Shown one piece after another: positions 34,645 to 43,178 of a stretch of DNA of 64,000 nt; position 1 is the first letter of the stretch; every line of letters begins with the position of its first letter. Where the stretch lies: positions 6,039,501 through 6,103,500 of the forward strand of contig NZ_JACHMH010000001.1 of the NCBI RefSeq assembly GCF_014204915.1. Direction: 5' to 3'. Under the pieces are notes generated by a model. That model was given only the letters and a program-made list of their open reading frames with translations, did no database searches and was not told the DNA's origin. The position numbers and the translations under genes are program-made. The DNA is from Crossiella cryophila (GTDB taxonomy: Bacteria > Actinomycetota > Actinomycetes > Mycobacteriales > Pseudonocardiaceae).

Positions 34645-35240
34645 AGTCCACTCTCCACAGGTGAAATTCCCAGGTCACCCGCTACCTGTCCGACCCGGCT
34701 CCCCGGTTCCGCCGCCCAGGCCCGCAACCGCGTACGGGCCCGCGAGAGCCGAGATCGCACCGTCCCCACCGGAATCCCCAACGCCGAGGCGGTCTCGGCA
34801 TAGTCGAGACCGGCCCACACGCACAACGTGAACACCTCCCGCTCAGCCCGCCGCAACTTCCCCAACGCCGCGGTAGCCCGAGCCACCAGCTCCCCATCAT
34901 GCAACCGCCCAACCACCTCCTCAGCGAAGTCCGGCACCACTTCCGGCGGCGGCAGTTTCCCCAGCGCGACCTGATGCCGCCGAGCCGCCCGAGTCACATT
35001 GCGCAAGACGTTGGTGGCGATCCCGAACAACCAGGGCCGCACCGAGTCGCCCTCCGGATCCAGCCGGGCCCGAGCCCGCCAAGCCTCCAGAAAGGTCAAC
35101 GACACCACATCCTCAGCCACCGACACATTGCCGGTGACCCGCGCCGCGTGCCGATGCACCACCCCCGCATGCTCATCGAACAACTCCGCAAAAGCGCCCG
35201 GATCACCCGCACGCAACCGAGCCCGAATGGATATCCCCAC
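34641..35240 (-). CDS. ECF sigma-70 family sigma factor
   Basis: 199 residues from GTG at 35240. Region 2: FAELFDEHAGVVHRHAARVTG, EDVVSLTFLEAWRAR, RPWLFGIATNVLRN; region 4: LRRAEREVFTLCVWAGLDYAE and IPVGTVRSRLSRARTRLR. The next gene, overlapping by 4 bp, encodes its likely membrane partner. The upstream region is the C-rich gene-free island 2, so the promoter should lie around 35250-35350. Reading further upstream gives low-complexity Gly/Trp sequence that is not family-like, supporting this start. Confidence 0.9.
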   Translation of the reverse strand: MGISIRARLRAGDPGAFAELFDEHAGVVHRHAARVTGNVSVAEDVVSLTFLEAWRARARLDPEGDSVRPWLFGIATNVLRNVTRAARRHQVALGKLPPPEVVPDFAEEVVGRLHDGELVARATAALGKLRRAEREVFTLCVWAGLDYAETASALGIPVGTVRSRLSRARTRLRAWAAEPGSRVGQVAGDLGISPVESGL

Positions 35241-36503
35241 ACCCCCTCCTGTCCGCTCCCCACCCCAGGTTCCCACCACCCCCAAAAAATCTCGCCCGCC
35301 CCCCAACCCCCACCACCTCCCCACCCAGAACCGCCCCTCCCACAAGGCCCCCACCCACCCCACCCTCAAACACCAAGCCCCTGAACAGCCAAAACACGGA
35401 CGTACGAATCACCGCCCCCGCCACCAAGCGCTTCAACCCAACATCCCCCAGGAACGCCAAAGCCCACGCCCCACCCCAGCCTCCGAACAGCGCACCTCCT
35501 GCTGTGACCCAGCCCACAATTCCACGGTAAACTGGCCCCCACACACGCCTGGGCCAACCCACTCCAGACCCGATCGAGTGACAAGATCCAAACATCAAGG
35601 CAACCAAAACAGCCGTTTCTGCGTTCCGCAGAGGAACGGTGGCGGCGGCGGACCCGGCACGGGCTCACGGCACACAGCAGCCCAGGCGACCGACAATGCA
35701 ACAGCCCCAGCGACGCAACGACCCGACCAAGAAGACACAGCACGCCCCGGCCAAGCACCAGCCCCGGTCCCAGCCCAGCGGCCCAGCCGCCAGCACCACC
35801 CGGCGCCCACCGCTACCCGGCCCCGGAGCGCGCCGACCACCAGGCACACCTGACCACCGAGCCCCGGTCAGCAGCCACGCCCGGCTGGCAGCCACGCCTG
35901 GCCAGCAGCCACGCCTGGCCAGCAGCGTGGCGCAGCCCAGCCGCGAACGCCGCCAGGTGCCAGGCACCAGGCATCGCCACCTGCCCCGCTCAAGCCCTCG
36001 CATGGTTGGGCAGGGGCAGCGCGCCGAGGAGTCCGGTGACGGGATCATCCAGAGAAGCGGTGCGGCATAGCCCGAGGGAAGCGGCGTAGCCCGGCGGTCG
36101 GCTGACCCGCCCGCCAGCCCCCAGCCCCCAGTGAGGTCCCGCTCCGCTCCACTCACCAGGCCAGGCTTACCGGGCAGTCGCGCATCGACGCGCGACAGAC
36201 GTTCCGCCCGCCCCCCGGCCCCCCGGCCCCCGCGATCGGCGGCCGGCGCTCCGCGAAACGCGCCCTGCGCCCGCCCGCCAAGCCAGCCGACCCTGCCACC
36301 CTCGCCGCCTGCACGGGGCGCTCCGGGCGGGCCCAGCAAGGGCGATCCGGGTGGCGCGTCGTGAAACGGCCGCCGCGCGAAACGGCTGCCGCCGCACGCA
36401 CCGCCAGCCGGCCGGCCGAGGCGGCAAGCAGGGTGGGTCGAGCGGGGCAGGTCGAGCGGGGCAAGCCGAAGCTGGGAGCCGCAGGTCACGATGGAAGCCG
36501 GGG
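35241..36503. other. Gene-free island 2
   Basis: About 1.26 kb without a convincing gene. The + strand is strongly C-rich and reading frames are low-complexity. It contains copy 2 of the dispersed repeat (35568-35663) and imperfect tandem units like CAGCAGCCACGCCTGGC (about 35870-35930). From about 36130 the sequence is a GC-only simple mix up to the methyltransferase start. The ECF sigma promoter is expected at the left edge and the methyltransferase promoter at the right. No RNA gene recognised. Confidence 0.6.
35568..35663 (-). repeat. Dispersed ~90-bp repeat, copy 2
   Basis: Nearly identical to copy 3 at 57714-57811 (opposite orientation) and related to copy 1 at 660-742. Over about 95 bases copies 2 and 3 differ at about six positions plus one single-base indel at the edge. 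On the minus strand it holds the hairpin CGTTCC-TCTGC-GGAACG, then (A/G)AAAC-GGCT-GTTTT, and an open core RHRSSAERRNGCFGCLDVW. It lies in the middle of a gene-free island. Confidence 0.9.
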
Positions 36504-37655
36504 ATGCGGGCCGGCCGGAACGGGACGATCATCGATCAGGTGGACCGGGAGAAGATCGACTATCGCGAGGTGCGGGAGACCAATCTCGTGACCCTCTATG
36601 GGCGGGCGTTGCACAGTCGGGAGCCGGAGCCGATTTTGCGGGATGAGGTGGCTGAGTGGCTGGTGGCGCGGATCGATTACGACTTCGACGGGTTGCGGGT
36701 TGCTCGGGCCTCGGCGATGGCGGTGGCGATGCGGGCCCGGCAGTTCGACGAGTGGGTGGGGACCTTCTTGCGGCGGTATCCGGATGCTGTGGTGTTGCAT
36801 CTGGCCTGTGGCATGGACAGTCGGTACCTGCGGCTGCGGCCGCCGTCCACTGTGGACTGGTTCGATGTGGACTTTCCGGATGTCGTCGAGTTGCGGCGCA
36901 GGCTCTTCCCGCTCGCGGCGTTCGCGGCTCCTGCGGCACCCGGGTCGCCTGACCGGTATGGGTCGCCTGGCGAGGCCGCGGCACCCGGTCGGCCTGCGTT
37001 GCTCGACCGGTCCGCGTCCCTCGACCGACCGGCCCCGTTTGAGTCGCTTGATCAACCTGCGGAACCCGGACAGCTCGCCGCACCCAGCTCGCCCAACTCA
37101 CCCACCGCACCCGCTTCGCCCACCGCGCCCAGGCAAGCCGACCAGGCCGGACCAACCACCCAACCCGGACCAAGCACCCAACCCGGACCAACCGGCCACG
37201 CCGAACCAAGCAGCCAACCCGGCTACCACCTGATCGGCGCCTCCGTCACCGACCCCGCCTGGTTCGACCAGATCCCCACCGGCCGCCCCGGCCTCATGGT
37301 CGCCGAGGGCCTGACCATGTACCTCACCGAAGCCGAACTGCTCCCACTCCTCCGCCGGGTCACCGGCCACTTCCCGCACGGCGAACTCCACTTCGACGCG
37401 ATGAACCGCCTCAGCACCCGGGTCGGCAACCTCAGCCCACTGTTGCGGCGGATGGGAGCGCGGTTCCGGTGGGGAGTGGACGACGCGCGGGAGCTGGAGC
37501 GGCTGGTGCCGGGGGTTCGGTTGGCTGAGGAGTTGGCGGCGGTGCGGTTGCGGGGGCTCAATCGGTTGCCGCACCTCTATCAACTGGTGGCGCGGTTCGC
37601 GGATCGGGTCGGGCCGTTGCGGCGGGTCAGTCGGTTGGTCCGGTATCGGTTCTGA
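36504..37655 (+). CDS. LCM-type class I methyltransferase with low-complexity insertion
   Basis: 383 residues from ATG at 36504. Matches the leucine-carboxyl/PPM1-like methyltransferase family: the N-terminal ALHSREPEPILRDEVAEWL, the SAM loop VVLHLACGMDSRYLRL, the acidic strand WFDVDFPDVVELRRRLFP, and GLMVAEGLTMYLTEAEL near the C-terminus. Typical members have about 270 residues. Here roughly 100 residues rich in Pro, Ala, Ser, Gln and Asp (about residues 140-240, bases 36920-37225) sit between RRRLFP and YHLIGASVTDPAWFD, within the Rossmann fold. Both flanks remain in frame, so the enzyme may be functional. Substrate unknown. Confidence 0.82.
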   Translation: MRAGRNGTIIDQVDREKIDYREVRETNLVTLYGRALHSREPEPILRDEVAEWLVARIDYDFDGLRVARASAMAVAMRARQFDEWVGTFLRRYPDAVVLHLACGMDSRYLRLRPPSTVDWFDVDFPDVVELRRRLFPLAAFAAPAAPGSPDRYGSPGEAAAPGRPALLDRSASLDRPAPFESLDQPAEPGQLAAPSSPNSPTAPASPTAPRQADQAGPTTQPGPSTQPGPTGHAEPSSQPGYHLIGASVTDPAWFDQIPTGRPGLMVAEGLTMYLTEAELLPLLRRVTGHFPHGELHFDAMNRLSTRVGNLSPLLRRMGARFRWGVDDARELERLVPGVRLAEELAAVRLRGLNRLPHLYQLVARFADRVGPLRRVSRLVRYRF

Positions 37656-37657
37656 TC

Positions 37658-38227
37658 ATGGTTAGGATGATTCCTGTGCCGGAGCGGTCGATGCGTGCGG
37701 ACGCGCGCCGCAACTATGACCGGATTCTCGCCGCGGCCGAGGTGGCCTTCGCCCGGGACGGGGCCGAGGCGTCGCTGGAGGAGATCGCTCGGCAGGCCGG
37801 GGTTGGGTCCGCCACGTTGCACCGGCATTTCCCGGCTCGGCGCGCGCTGCTGGAAGCCGTCTTCCGGGATCGGGTGCAGGGGTTGTGTGATCGGGCCGAT
37901 GTGTTGGCCGAGACCCTGGAGCCGGGGGTGGCGTTGGTGGGGTGGCTGCAGGAGTTCGCGGCGTTGGCCACCGCCAACCGGGGGTTGGCCGCTTCGGTGT
38001 TGCCCGGGGTGGGGGATGGGGTGGGGTGGCACGCCATGATCAGCGAAGCCGGTGGTGAGTTGTTGCGGCGGGCTCAGCGGGCCGGGGTGGTTCGGGACGG
38101 GGTTGGGCTGGGGGATTTGTTGACGTTGGTCAACGCGATCTCCCTGTTCACCGAGCCGGCCGCGGATGGCGGGGTCACGGCGAGCCGGGTGTTGGCGCTG
38201 GCGCTGGACGGGATTCATCCGCGTTAG
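37658..38227 (+). CDS. TetR family transcriptional regulator
   Basis: 189 residues. DNA-binding domain: ARRNYDRILAAAEVAFARDG, then SLEEIARQAGVGSATLHRHFPARRALLEAVF. The C-terminal part (EPGVALVGWLQEFAALA and LLTLVNAISLFTE) fits the TetR ligand-binding fold. It follows the methyltransferase by two bases, so they share a transcript, and is convergent with an SDR gene (4-bp overlap). In-frame starts at 37658 and 37667 are both possible. Confidence 0.92.
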   Translation: MVRMIPVPERSMRADARRNYDRILAAAEVAFARDGAEASLEEIARQAGVGSATLHRHFPARRALLEAVFRDRVQGLCDRADVLAETLEPGVALVGWLQEFAALATANRGLAASVLPGVGDGVGWHAMISEAGGELLRRAQRAGVVRDGVGLGDLLTLVNAISLFTEPAADGGVTASRVLALALDGIHPR

Positions 38228-39021
38228 CCGCGGCGGAAGCCGCCCTCGCTGTTGAGCACCTGGCCGGTGATCCACTCGGCCTCGTCGGTGGCCAGCCAGG
38301 CGATCAGGCGGGCCGGATCGTCGGGGCGGCCCCAGCGGCCGGCGGGGAAGCTCTGTGCGACGAACTCGTCCAGGTCCGGGGTGGCCCAGCCGGTGTCCAC
38401 CGGGCCGGGGTTGACCGCGTTGACGGTGATGCCGGACCCGGCCAGTTCGTCGGAGACGGTGGCGGTGATCGCGGCCAGCGCGCCCTTGGCGGCGGCGTAG
38501 GCGACCTCGCCGCGCATCGGGCCCAGTTGCTGGCCGGAGGTCAGGTAGACCACCCGGCCGCCTCGGTCTGCCTGGAAGTGGTGGGCGAAGCGCTGGGTGA
38601 GCAGCAGGGTGGAGCGGGTGTTGACCGCGTAGTGCTCGTCGAGTCTGGCCGCGGTCATCTCCTGCAGGGTGCCGTCGCCGCCGCTGCGGGCGTGGTTGCA
38701 GATGAGGATGTCCAGGCGGCCGAATCGTTCGATGGCGGCGTCCACGATCCGGGCGGGCGCGTCGGGGGCGACCAGGTCGCCGCTGATCTCCTCGACCCGG
38801 CCCTGGCCTGCCGCGCGCACCCCGGCGAGCACCTCGGCCATGGGCTGCGCGCCCCAGGGCTGGGCGGCGTCGTGCGGGCTGTGGTGGTGCAGCAGCAGGT
38901 CGGCGCCGTAGGCGTGCAGGCGGCGGGCGGTGGCGTAGCCGATGCCGGCGACGCGGCTGGCGCCGGTCACCAGGGCGACTCGGCCACGCAGCGGGAACGG
39001 GTCACGTCCAAGATCAGCCAC
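38224..39021 (-). CDS. SDR family oxidoreductase
   Basis: 265 residues from GTG at 39021. Rossmann signature is VALVTGASRVAGIGYATA, a TGxxxGxG loop lengthened by two residues. ILICNHARSGG replaces the usual NNAG. Catalytic residues are Ser in VVYLTSGQQ and YxxxK in VAYAAAKGAL. GITVNAVNPGPVDTGW and the C-terminal ITGQVLNSEGGF are typical. NAD(P)H-dependent, substrate unknown; FabG-like in overall form. Convergent with the TetR gene, which may regulate it or its neighbours. Confidence 0.9.
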   Translation of the reverse strand: MADLGRDPFPLRGRVALVTGASRVAGIGYATARRLHAYGADLLLHHHSPHDAAQPWGAQPMAEVLAGVRAAGQGRVEEISGDLVAPDAPARIVDAAIERFGRLDILICNHARSGGDGTLQEMTAARLDEHYAVNTRSTLLLTQRFAHHFQADRGGRVVYLTSGQQLGPMRGEVAYAAAKGALAAITATVSDELAGSGITVNAVNPGPVDTGWATPDLDEFVAQSFPAGRWGRPDDPARLIAWLATDEAEWITGQVLNSEGGFRRG

Positions 39022-39059
39022 GAGGCGGCACGCTAGTGCGTCACCACGACTGTGGCGAG

Positions 39060-40202
39060 CTATTTTTCCGTGCCCTGACCAGGCGGTATCCGGGGAAGTA
39101 CCACAGGTGCGGTGGTCAGCAGCAGGGCGGCGGGCAGCAGGAACGCGGCCAGGGGGTCCAGGTGGTAGACGGGGACGAAGGCCACTGGGGAGAGCGCGCC
39201 GCCGCCGAAGCGCAGGGACTGCACCACCGAGACGGCGCCGCCGCGGTTGTCGCCGTTTCCGGCCAGGACCAGCGCGTTCAGGCCGACCATGATCAGTTGC
39301 ATGGCCGGTCCGGCCGCCGCCCACAGCAGGCCCACCGCCAGCAGCGAGGGCACCAGGCCGACCCCGGCCAGCAGCACGCCGCCGAGCACGGTGCCGGTCA
39401 GCACGCAGCGGCGGGCGCCGAAGCGGTCGATGGCCCGGCCGACCGCCCGCGCGGTGAGGATCCCGGTCAGCCCGAACCCGGTCAGCACCAGGCCCCTGGT
39501 GCCCGCGGAGAGCTGGAAGTCATCGTCCAGACGCAGCGCCACCAGGTAGGACAGGCCGCCAAGGCAGCCCCAGCCGATCCCGGCGACCAGGCCGGCGCGC
39601 AGCACCGCGGGTCGCCACGCGGTGCGCAGGCTGGCCGAGCGGCGCGGGCCGGACTCGCCGCCCGGCAGGCCCAGCACTGCCAGCCCCGCCGCCACCACGG
39701 CCACCCCGAGGAAGGCGTAACGCCAGCTCACCTCGGCCGCCAGGCCGCCGATCAGCGGGGCGGAGGTCTGGCCTGCGGCCTGCATGGAGGCGAACCAGCC
39801 CAGCGTGCGGCCCAGCCGGGTCGGTGGGGTGATCGCGGCCAGCGCGCCCAGCAACAGGGGAGTGACGAAGGCGTTGGCCGCCCCCTGCACCGCGCGCCCG
39901 GCCAGGAACAGGTACTCGTCCTGGGCCAGGGCGCAGCCCAGCGAGGCGGCCACGTACACCAGGTAGGCGGTGATCACCGTGCGGCGGGCGCCCCAGCGCT
40001 GACCCCAGGTGCCGGAGAACAGCATGAACCCGGCAAAAGGGATCATGTACACCGTGAGCGAGGCCGAGGCGGCCCCGGCGGAGAGCTGGAACGCCTCGCC
40101 CAGCTCCGGCAGCATCGAGGCCACCACGCCTCCGCCGAAGGGCCCGAGGAACCCGCCCGCGTACAGCCCGGCGACCGCGAGGCGCCCGGGTAAGCGGCTC
40201 AG
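39060..40202 (-). CDS. MFS transporter, probable CTG start
   Basis: 380 residues if started at CTG 40202. The first membrane helix (LAVAGLYAGGFLGPFGGGVVAS) lies upstream of the first GTG/ATG, and an in-frame stop lies not far above, so the only candidate that keeps the helix is this CTG, whose TGA overlaps the PAC2 stop in the same CTGA pattern as the ATGA overlaps elsewhere here. Motif A-like GQRWGARRTVI follows helix 2, and 12 helices are likely. Drug-efflux type (AraJ/YnfM-like) with unknown substrate. Confidence 0.83.
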   Translation of the reverse strand: MSRLPGRLAVAGLYAGGFLGPFGGGVVASMLPELGEAFQLSAGAASASLTVYMIPFAGFMLFSGTWGQRWGARRTVITAYLVYVAASLGCALAQDEYLFLAGRAVQGAANAFVTPLLLGALAAITPPTRLGRTLGWFASMQAAGQTSAPLIGGLAAEVSWRYAFLGVAVVAAGLAVLGLPGGESGPRRSASLRTAWRPAVLRAGLVAGIGWGCLGGLSYLVALRLDDDFQLSAGTRGLVLTGFGLTGILTARAVGRAIDRFGARRCVLTGTVLGGVLLAGVGLVPSLLAVGLLWAAAGPAMQLIMVGLNALVLAGNGDNRGGAVSVVQSLRFGGGALSPVAFVPVYHLDPLAAFLLPAALLLTTAPVVLPRIPPGQGTEK

Positions 40203-41137
40203 CGCGCGCCCGGCCCGTGCGGCCCCGGCTGATCACCGCGTCCGCCCCGGCCGCCACGACGGCGCAGGTACCGCTCGAAGTCCGCGGCGATGGCGTCCCC
40301 GCTCAGCTCGGTGAGCCGGTCGTTCATGTCGCCGTCAGGGTCGCCACGTTCTTCGAGGGACCGGACGTAGCTGGCCACGTCCTCGTCCTCCTCGGCCATC
40401 TCCGAGACCGTGCGCTCCCACTCCTCGGCCTGTTCCGGCAGCGCGCCCAGGGGCACCTCCAGGTCCAGGACCTCCTCCACCCGGTGCAGCAGCGCCAGGG
40501 TGGCCTTGGGTGAGGGTGGCTGGGAGACGTAGTGCGGCACCGCGGCCCAGAAGGAGATCGCGGGCACGCCCATCTGCACGCAGGCGTCCTGGAAGACCCC
40601 GACGATGCCGGTGGCCCCCTCATACCGCGAGCGCTCCAGGCCGAAGGTGGCCGCCGACTCCGCGTCGTAGGCGGTGCCGGTGACCTGCACCGGGCGGGTG
40701 TGCGCGATGTCCATGAGCAGCGCGCCCAGGGTCACCACGGTGGTCACGCCCAGGCTCTCCACGTGGTGCAGCAGCTCGGCGCAGAAGGCCCGCCAGCGCA
40801 TGTTCGGCTCTATGCCGTGCATGAGCACGACGTCGAAGTCCGCGCCGGGCGGGCGGCACACCGACAGCCTGGTGGTGGGCCACTCGACCCTGCGGGTGAC
40901 CCCGTCCACCATGTGCACAGTGGGCCTGGTCACCTGGAAGTCGTAGTAGTCGTCCGGGTCGATCTCCGCCAGCGGGGTGGCGTCCCAGGTGAGCTGGAGG
41001 TGCTCAATCGCGGTGCTGGCCGCGTCACCTGCGTCGTTCCACCCTTCGAACGCCGCGATGAGCACCGGGTTGACGAGGGTCGGCGGGTCAGCCTGGGTGT
41101 CCTCGGATGCTGCGGGGCGCTCTTCGGGATCTGTCAC
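40199..41137 (-). CDS. PAC2 family protein (proteasome assembly chaperone-like)
   Basis: 312 residues from GTG. PAC2 features: PVLIAAFEGWNDAGDAAS, FDVVLMHGIEPNMRWRAF, TTVVTLGALLMDIAHTRP and TGIVGVFQDACVQMGVPAISFWAAVPHYV. Such proteins occur in proteasome-bearing actinomycetes near mshC; their exact role is undefined, with a chaperone or ligand-binding role suggested by fold. It is divergent from the HAD gene. Its 3' end is coupled to the MFS gene by the CTGA overlap. Confidence 0.93.
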   Translation of the reverse strand: MTDPEERPAASEDTQADPPTLVNPVLIAAFEGWNDAGDAASTAIEHLQLTWDATPLAEIDPDDYYDFQVTRPTVHMVDGVTRRVEWPTTRLSVCRPPGADFDVVLMHGIEPNMRWRAFCAELLHHVESLGVTTVVTLGALLMDIAHTRPVQVTGTAYDAESAATFGLERSRYEGATGIVGVFQDACVQMGVPAISFWAAVPHYVSQPPSPKATLALLHRVEEVLDLEVPLGALPEQAEEWERTVSEMAEEDEDVASYVRSLEERGDPDGDMNDRLTELSGDAIAADFERYLRRRGGRGGRGDQPGPHGPGAR

Positions 41138-41188
41138 CGGGCAAGACTAAGGCCCAGCACCCCCGGTGCGGGCCCGTAGGCTGTCGGC

Positions 41189-41929
41189 ATGTCTGATCAT
41201 GACGTGTCGCCGCTGTTAGAAGCGTTGCCGCGACCCGCAAGGAGCACGGGTTTCCCGGCCGCGGTGCTGTGGGACATGGACGGCACCCTGGTCGACTCGG
41301 AGAAGGTCTGGGACATCTCCCTGGACGATCTGGCCGCCGAACTCGGCGGCACGCTGTCCCTGGCCACCCGGCAGGCGATGGTCGGCTCCAACCAGGAGCG
41401 CACCATCGCGATGCTGTTCACCGAACTCGGTCTGGCCCACGTCGAGTCGGAGCTGGCCGCGGCCTCGGCCTGGCTGACCAGGCGCACCGCCGAGCTGTTC
41501 ACTCTCGGCCTGCCCTGGCGGCCCGGCGCCCTGGAAGCGCTGCGGATGGTGCGCGCGAGCGGGCTGCCGACCGCGCTGGTGACCTCCACCCAGCGGGACC
41601 TGACCGAGCTGGCCCTGGACAGCATCGGCCGGGAGTTCTTCGACTTCACCCTCTGCGGTGACGAGGTCAGCCGGACCAAACCGCATCCGGAGCCGTATCT
41701 GACCGCGGCCGCCCGGCTCGGTGTCGCGCCGGCGGACTGCCTGGTGGTGGAGGACTCGCCCACCGGCGCGGCCTCGGCGGCCGCGGCCGGCTGCACGGTG
41801 CTGGTGGTGCCGTGTGAGGTGCCGGTCGAGCCAGGCCCCCGACGCGTCTTCCGGGACACCCTGGAGAACCTCGACCTGGCCACGTTGGCCGGATTGCGCT
41901 CGGAACAATATGACGACACCGCGCGCTGA
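41189..41929 (+). CDS. HAD superfamily phosphatase
   Basis: 246 residues. HAD motifs: I AVLWDMDGTLVDSEKVW (nucleophile Asp and acid Asp), II ALVTSTQRD, III K in SRTKPHPEPYL, IV CLVVEDSPTGAASA. A subclass I cap lies between motifs I and II. Phosphoglycolate- or sugar-phosphate-type phosphatase; the substrate cannot be told. In related genomes it sits with PAC2 and mshC, as I recall. A strong hairpin follows its stop. Confidence 0.92.
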   Translation: MSDHDVSPLLEALPRPARSTGFPAAVLWDMDGTLVDSEKVWDISLDDLAAELGGTLSLATRQAMVGSNQERTIAMLFTELGLAHVESELAAASAWLTRRTAELFTLGLPWRPGALEALRMVRASGLPTALVTSTQRDLTELALDSIGREFFDFTLCGDEVSRTKPHPEPYLTAAARLGVAPADCLVVEDSPTGAASAAAAGCTVLVVPCEVPVEPGPRRVFRDTLENLDLATLAGLRSEQYDDTAR

Positions 41930-42295
41930 TAAAAGGTTGCCAAGCTTCGCGTAACGAATAGATCACCGTTTCCGGCGGCCGGAGAAACGCAACATGCATT
42001 TCCCGGCCGCCGGCTCGGTGTCCAGGTCAGGTGATGGTCACCTTCCACCCCTCTGCCTGCTGGTACGGGCTGACTGGTCCCAGCCCCGCGTGTGCTGTCG
42101 CGCCCGCCGGCTCTGCCTTCCCCTGGCATTGCCGAGCGATCCCCATTTTTCCCCCATGGAAACGCTCCCCAGTTCTGTTGTCACCAAACAATGTGGTGCA
42201 GCACCAATAATGCCCAACTCGCCGGGTGGCTGCCATCGAAATTAGTTGGTTTTTCGATATCCGCAGGTCACCGGGAAATGATGCGGCCGGATGGC
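41930..42295. other. A/T-richer intergenic stretch
   Basis: 366 bases between the HAD and GNAT genes with visibly lower GC than the rest (for example AATAATGCCC, TTTTTCCCCC, TTAGTTGGTTTTTCG). It contains the hairpin at 41972-42013 and a weaker ATCGAAA/TTTCGAT hairpin at 42235-42258. A 69-codon minus-strand frame (42027-42236) has poor codon bias and no recognisable family, so it was not called. The stretch may be foreign or a decayed gene. Confidence 0.5.
41972..42013 (+). terminator. Strong hairpin after the HAD gene
   Basis: Perfect 11-bp stem CCGGCGGCCGG / CCGGCCGCCGG, extended inward by GAAA/TTTC, about 45 bases after the HAD stop. No T-run follows, so it is either a Rho-independent terminator of the T-poor actinomycete kind or a processing structure. 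Confidence 0.65.
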
Positions 42296-43138
42296 TCAGC
42301 CCAGTGCCTGCATCAGGGGGCTGTAGAGGCGACTCCGGTCAGCGGGCAGCCGACCACCGTGGGTCATGATCGTCGGGGCGAAGCCGGGCGTGAGCCCGCG
42401 GGCCACCACCCACTCGGTCAGGCCGGTGTGCACGTCGTCGACGTCGATGCGCACGCCGGCCTCGCCCGCTTCCAGGGCCAGGTCGGTGAGCAGGGCCTGA
42501 GCCAGTTCGGGGCGCTGGGCGACCACCGGGCCGAGCACCAGGTGGTCGTCGTTGCGCCAGGCCGCGGCGAACCCGGCCAGCCCGCCGTCGACCTCGATCA
42601 CCCGGAGGTGTTCGGCGAAGGCGTGCAGGCGGCGCAGCACCGGGGAGCGGTCGGCGCCGAACACCGCCAGGTCCAGTTCCAGGATCGCGGTGAGGTCGGC
42701 CGGGGTGGCCGGGCGGCTGTGCCCGGCGGCGCCGGGTTCGGCCTGGAAGCGGCCCCGGTGGGACTGGATCCGGCCGTGCGAGGTGAAGCCCAGCTGCTGG
42801 TACAGGCCGAGGCCCTGGGCGGTGGCGGTCAGCGCCAAGGTGGCCCCGTCGGCCTGGTCGATGGCGTGCCGCATGAGGCGTTTGCCCAGGCCCTGGCGGG
42901 TGAAGCGGGCGGCGACCAGGACCATGCTGACCGCGATCAGCTCGGCCCGGTAGCGGGTGAGCACCACGGTCCCGGCCAGGCCGCCGTCGGGGTCGCGCAG
43001 CGCGTGCACCTCGCCGACGGCCATCAGGAACCGCCACTTGCGTTCCTCCCTCGGCCACTCGCGGTCCAGGGCCAGCGCGGAGCAGGCGGGCAGGTCAGCC
43101 GGGGTGAGCCGCTCGAACGGCGTGGTCGGGGCGATCAT
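42296..43138 (-). CDS. Two-domain GNAT acetyltransferase
   Basis: 280 residues from ATG at 43138 (MIAPTTPFERLTPADLP). The first GNAT domain has ISVAARFTRQGLGKRLM-like motif A in SMVLVAARFTRQGLGKRL and YQQLGFTSHGR; the second (about residue 145 on) has TPADLTAILELDLAVFGADR and ends with a predicted SCP2-like or GNAT-like fold (WVVARGLTPGFAPTIM). Similar tandem GNATs are common in actinomycetes. Substrate unknown. The longer frame upstream is unnatural in composition and overlaps the next gene. Confidence 0.85.
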   Translation of the reverse strand: MIAPTTPFERLTPADLPACSALALDREWPREERKWRFLMAVGEVHALRDPDGGLAGTVVLTRYRAELIAVSMVLVAARFTRQGLGKRLMRHAIDQADGATLALTATAQGLGLYQQLGFTSHGRIQSHRGRFQAEPGAAGHSRPATPADLTAILELDLAVFGADRSPVLRRLHAFAEHLRVIEVDGGLAGFAAAWRNDDHLVLGPVVAQRPELAQALLTDLALEAGEAGVRIDVDDVHTGLTEWVVARGLTPGFAPTIMTHGGRLPADRSRLYSPLMQALG

Positions 43139-43178
43139 GCGAGCAGCATCGCCCCGGGGCCGTCGGCGGCAAATTCTT

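Noticed and set aside
42027-42236. 69-codon minus-strand frame in the HAD-GNAT gap
   Set aside because: Third-position composition is unlike the neighbours and no ribosome-binding site or family is visible.
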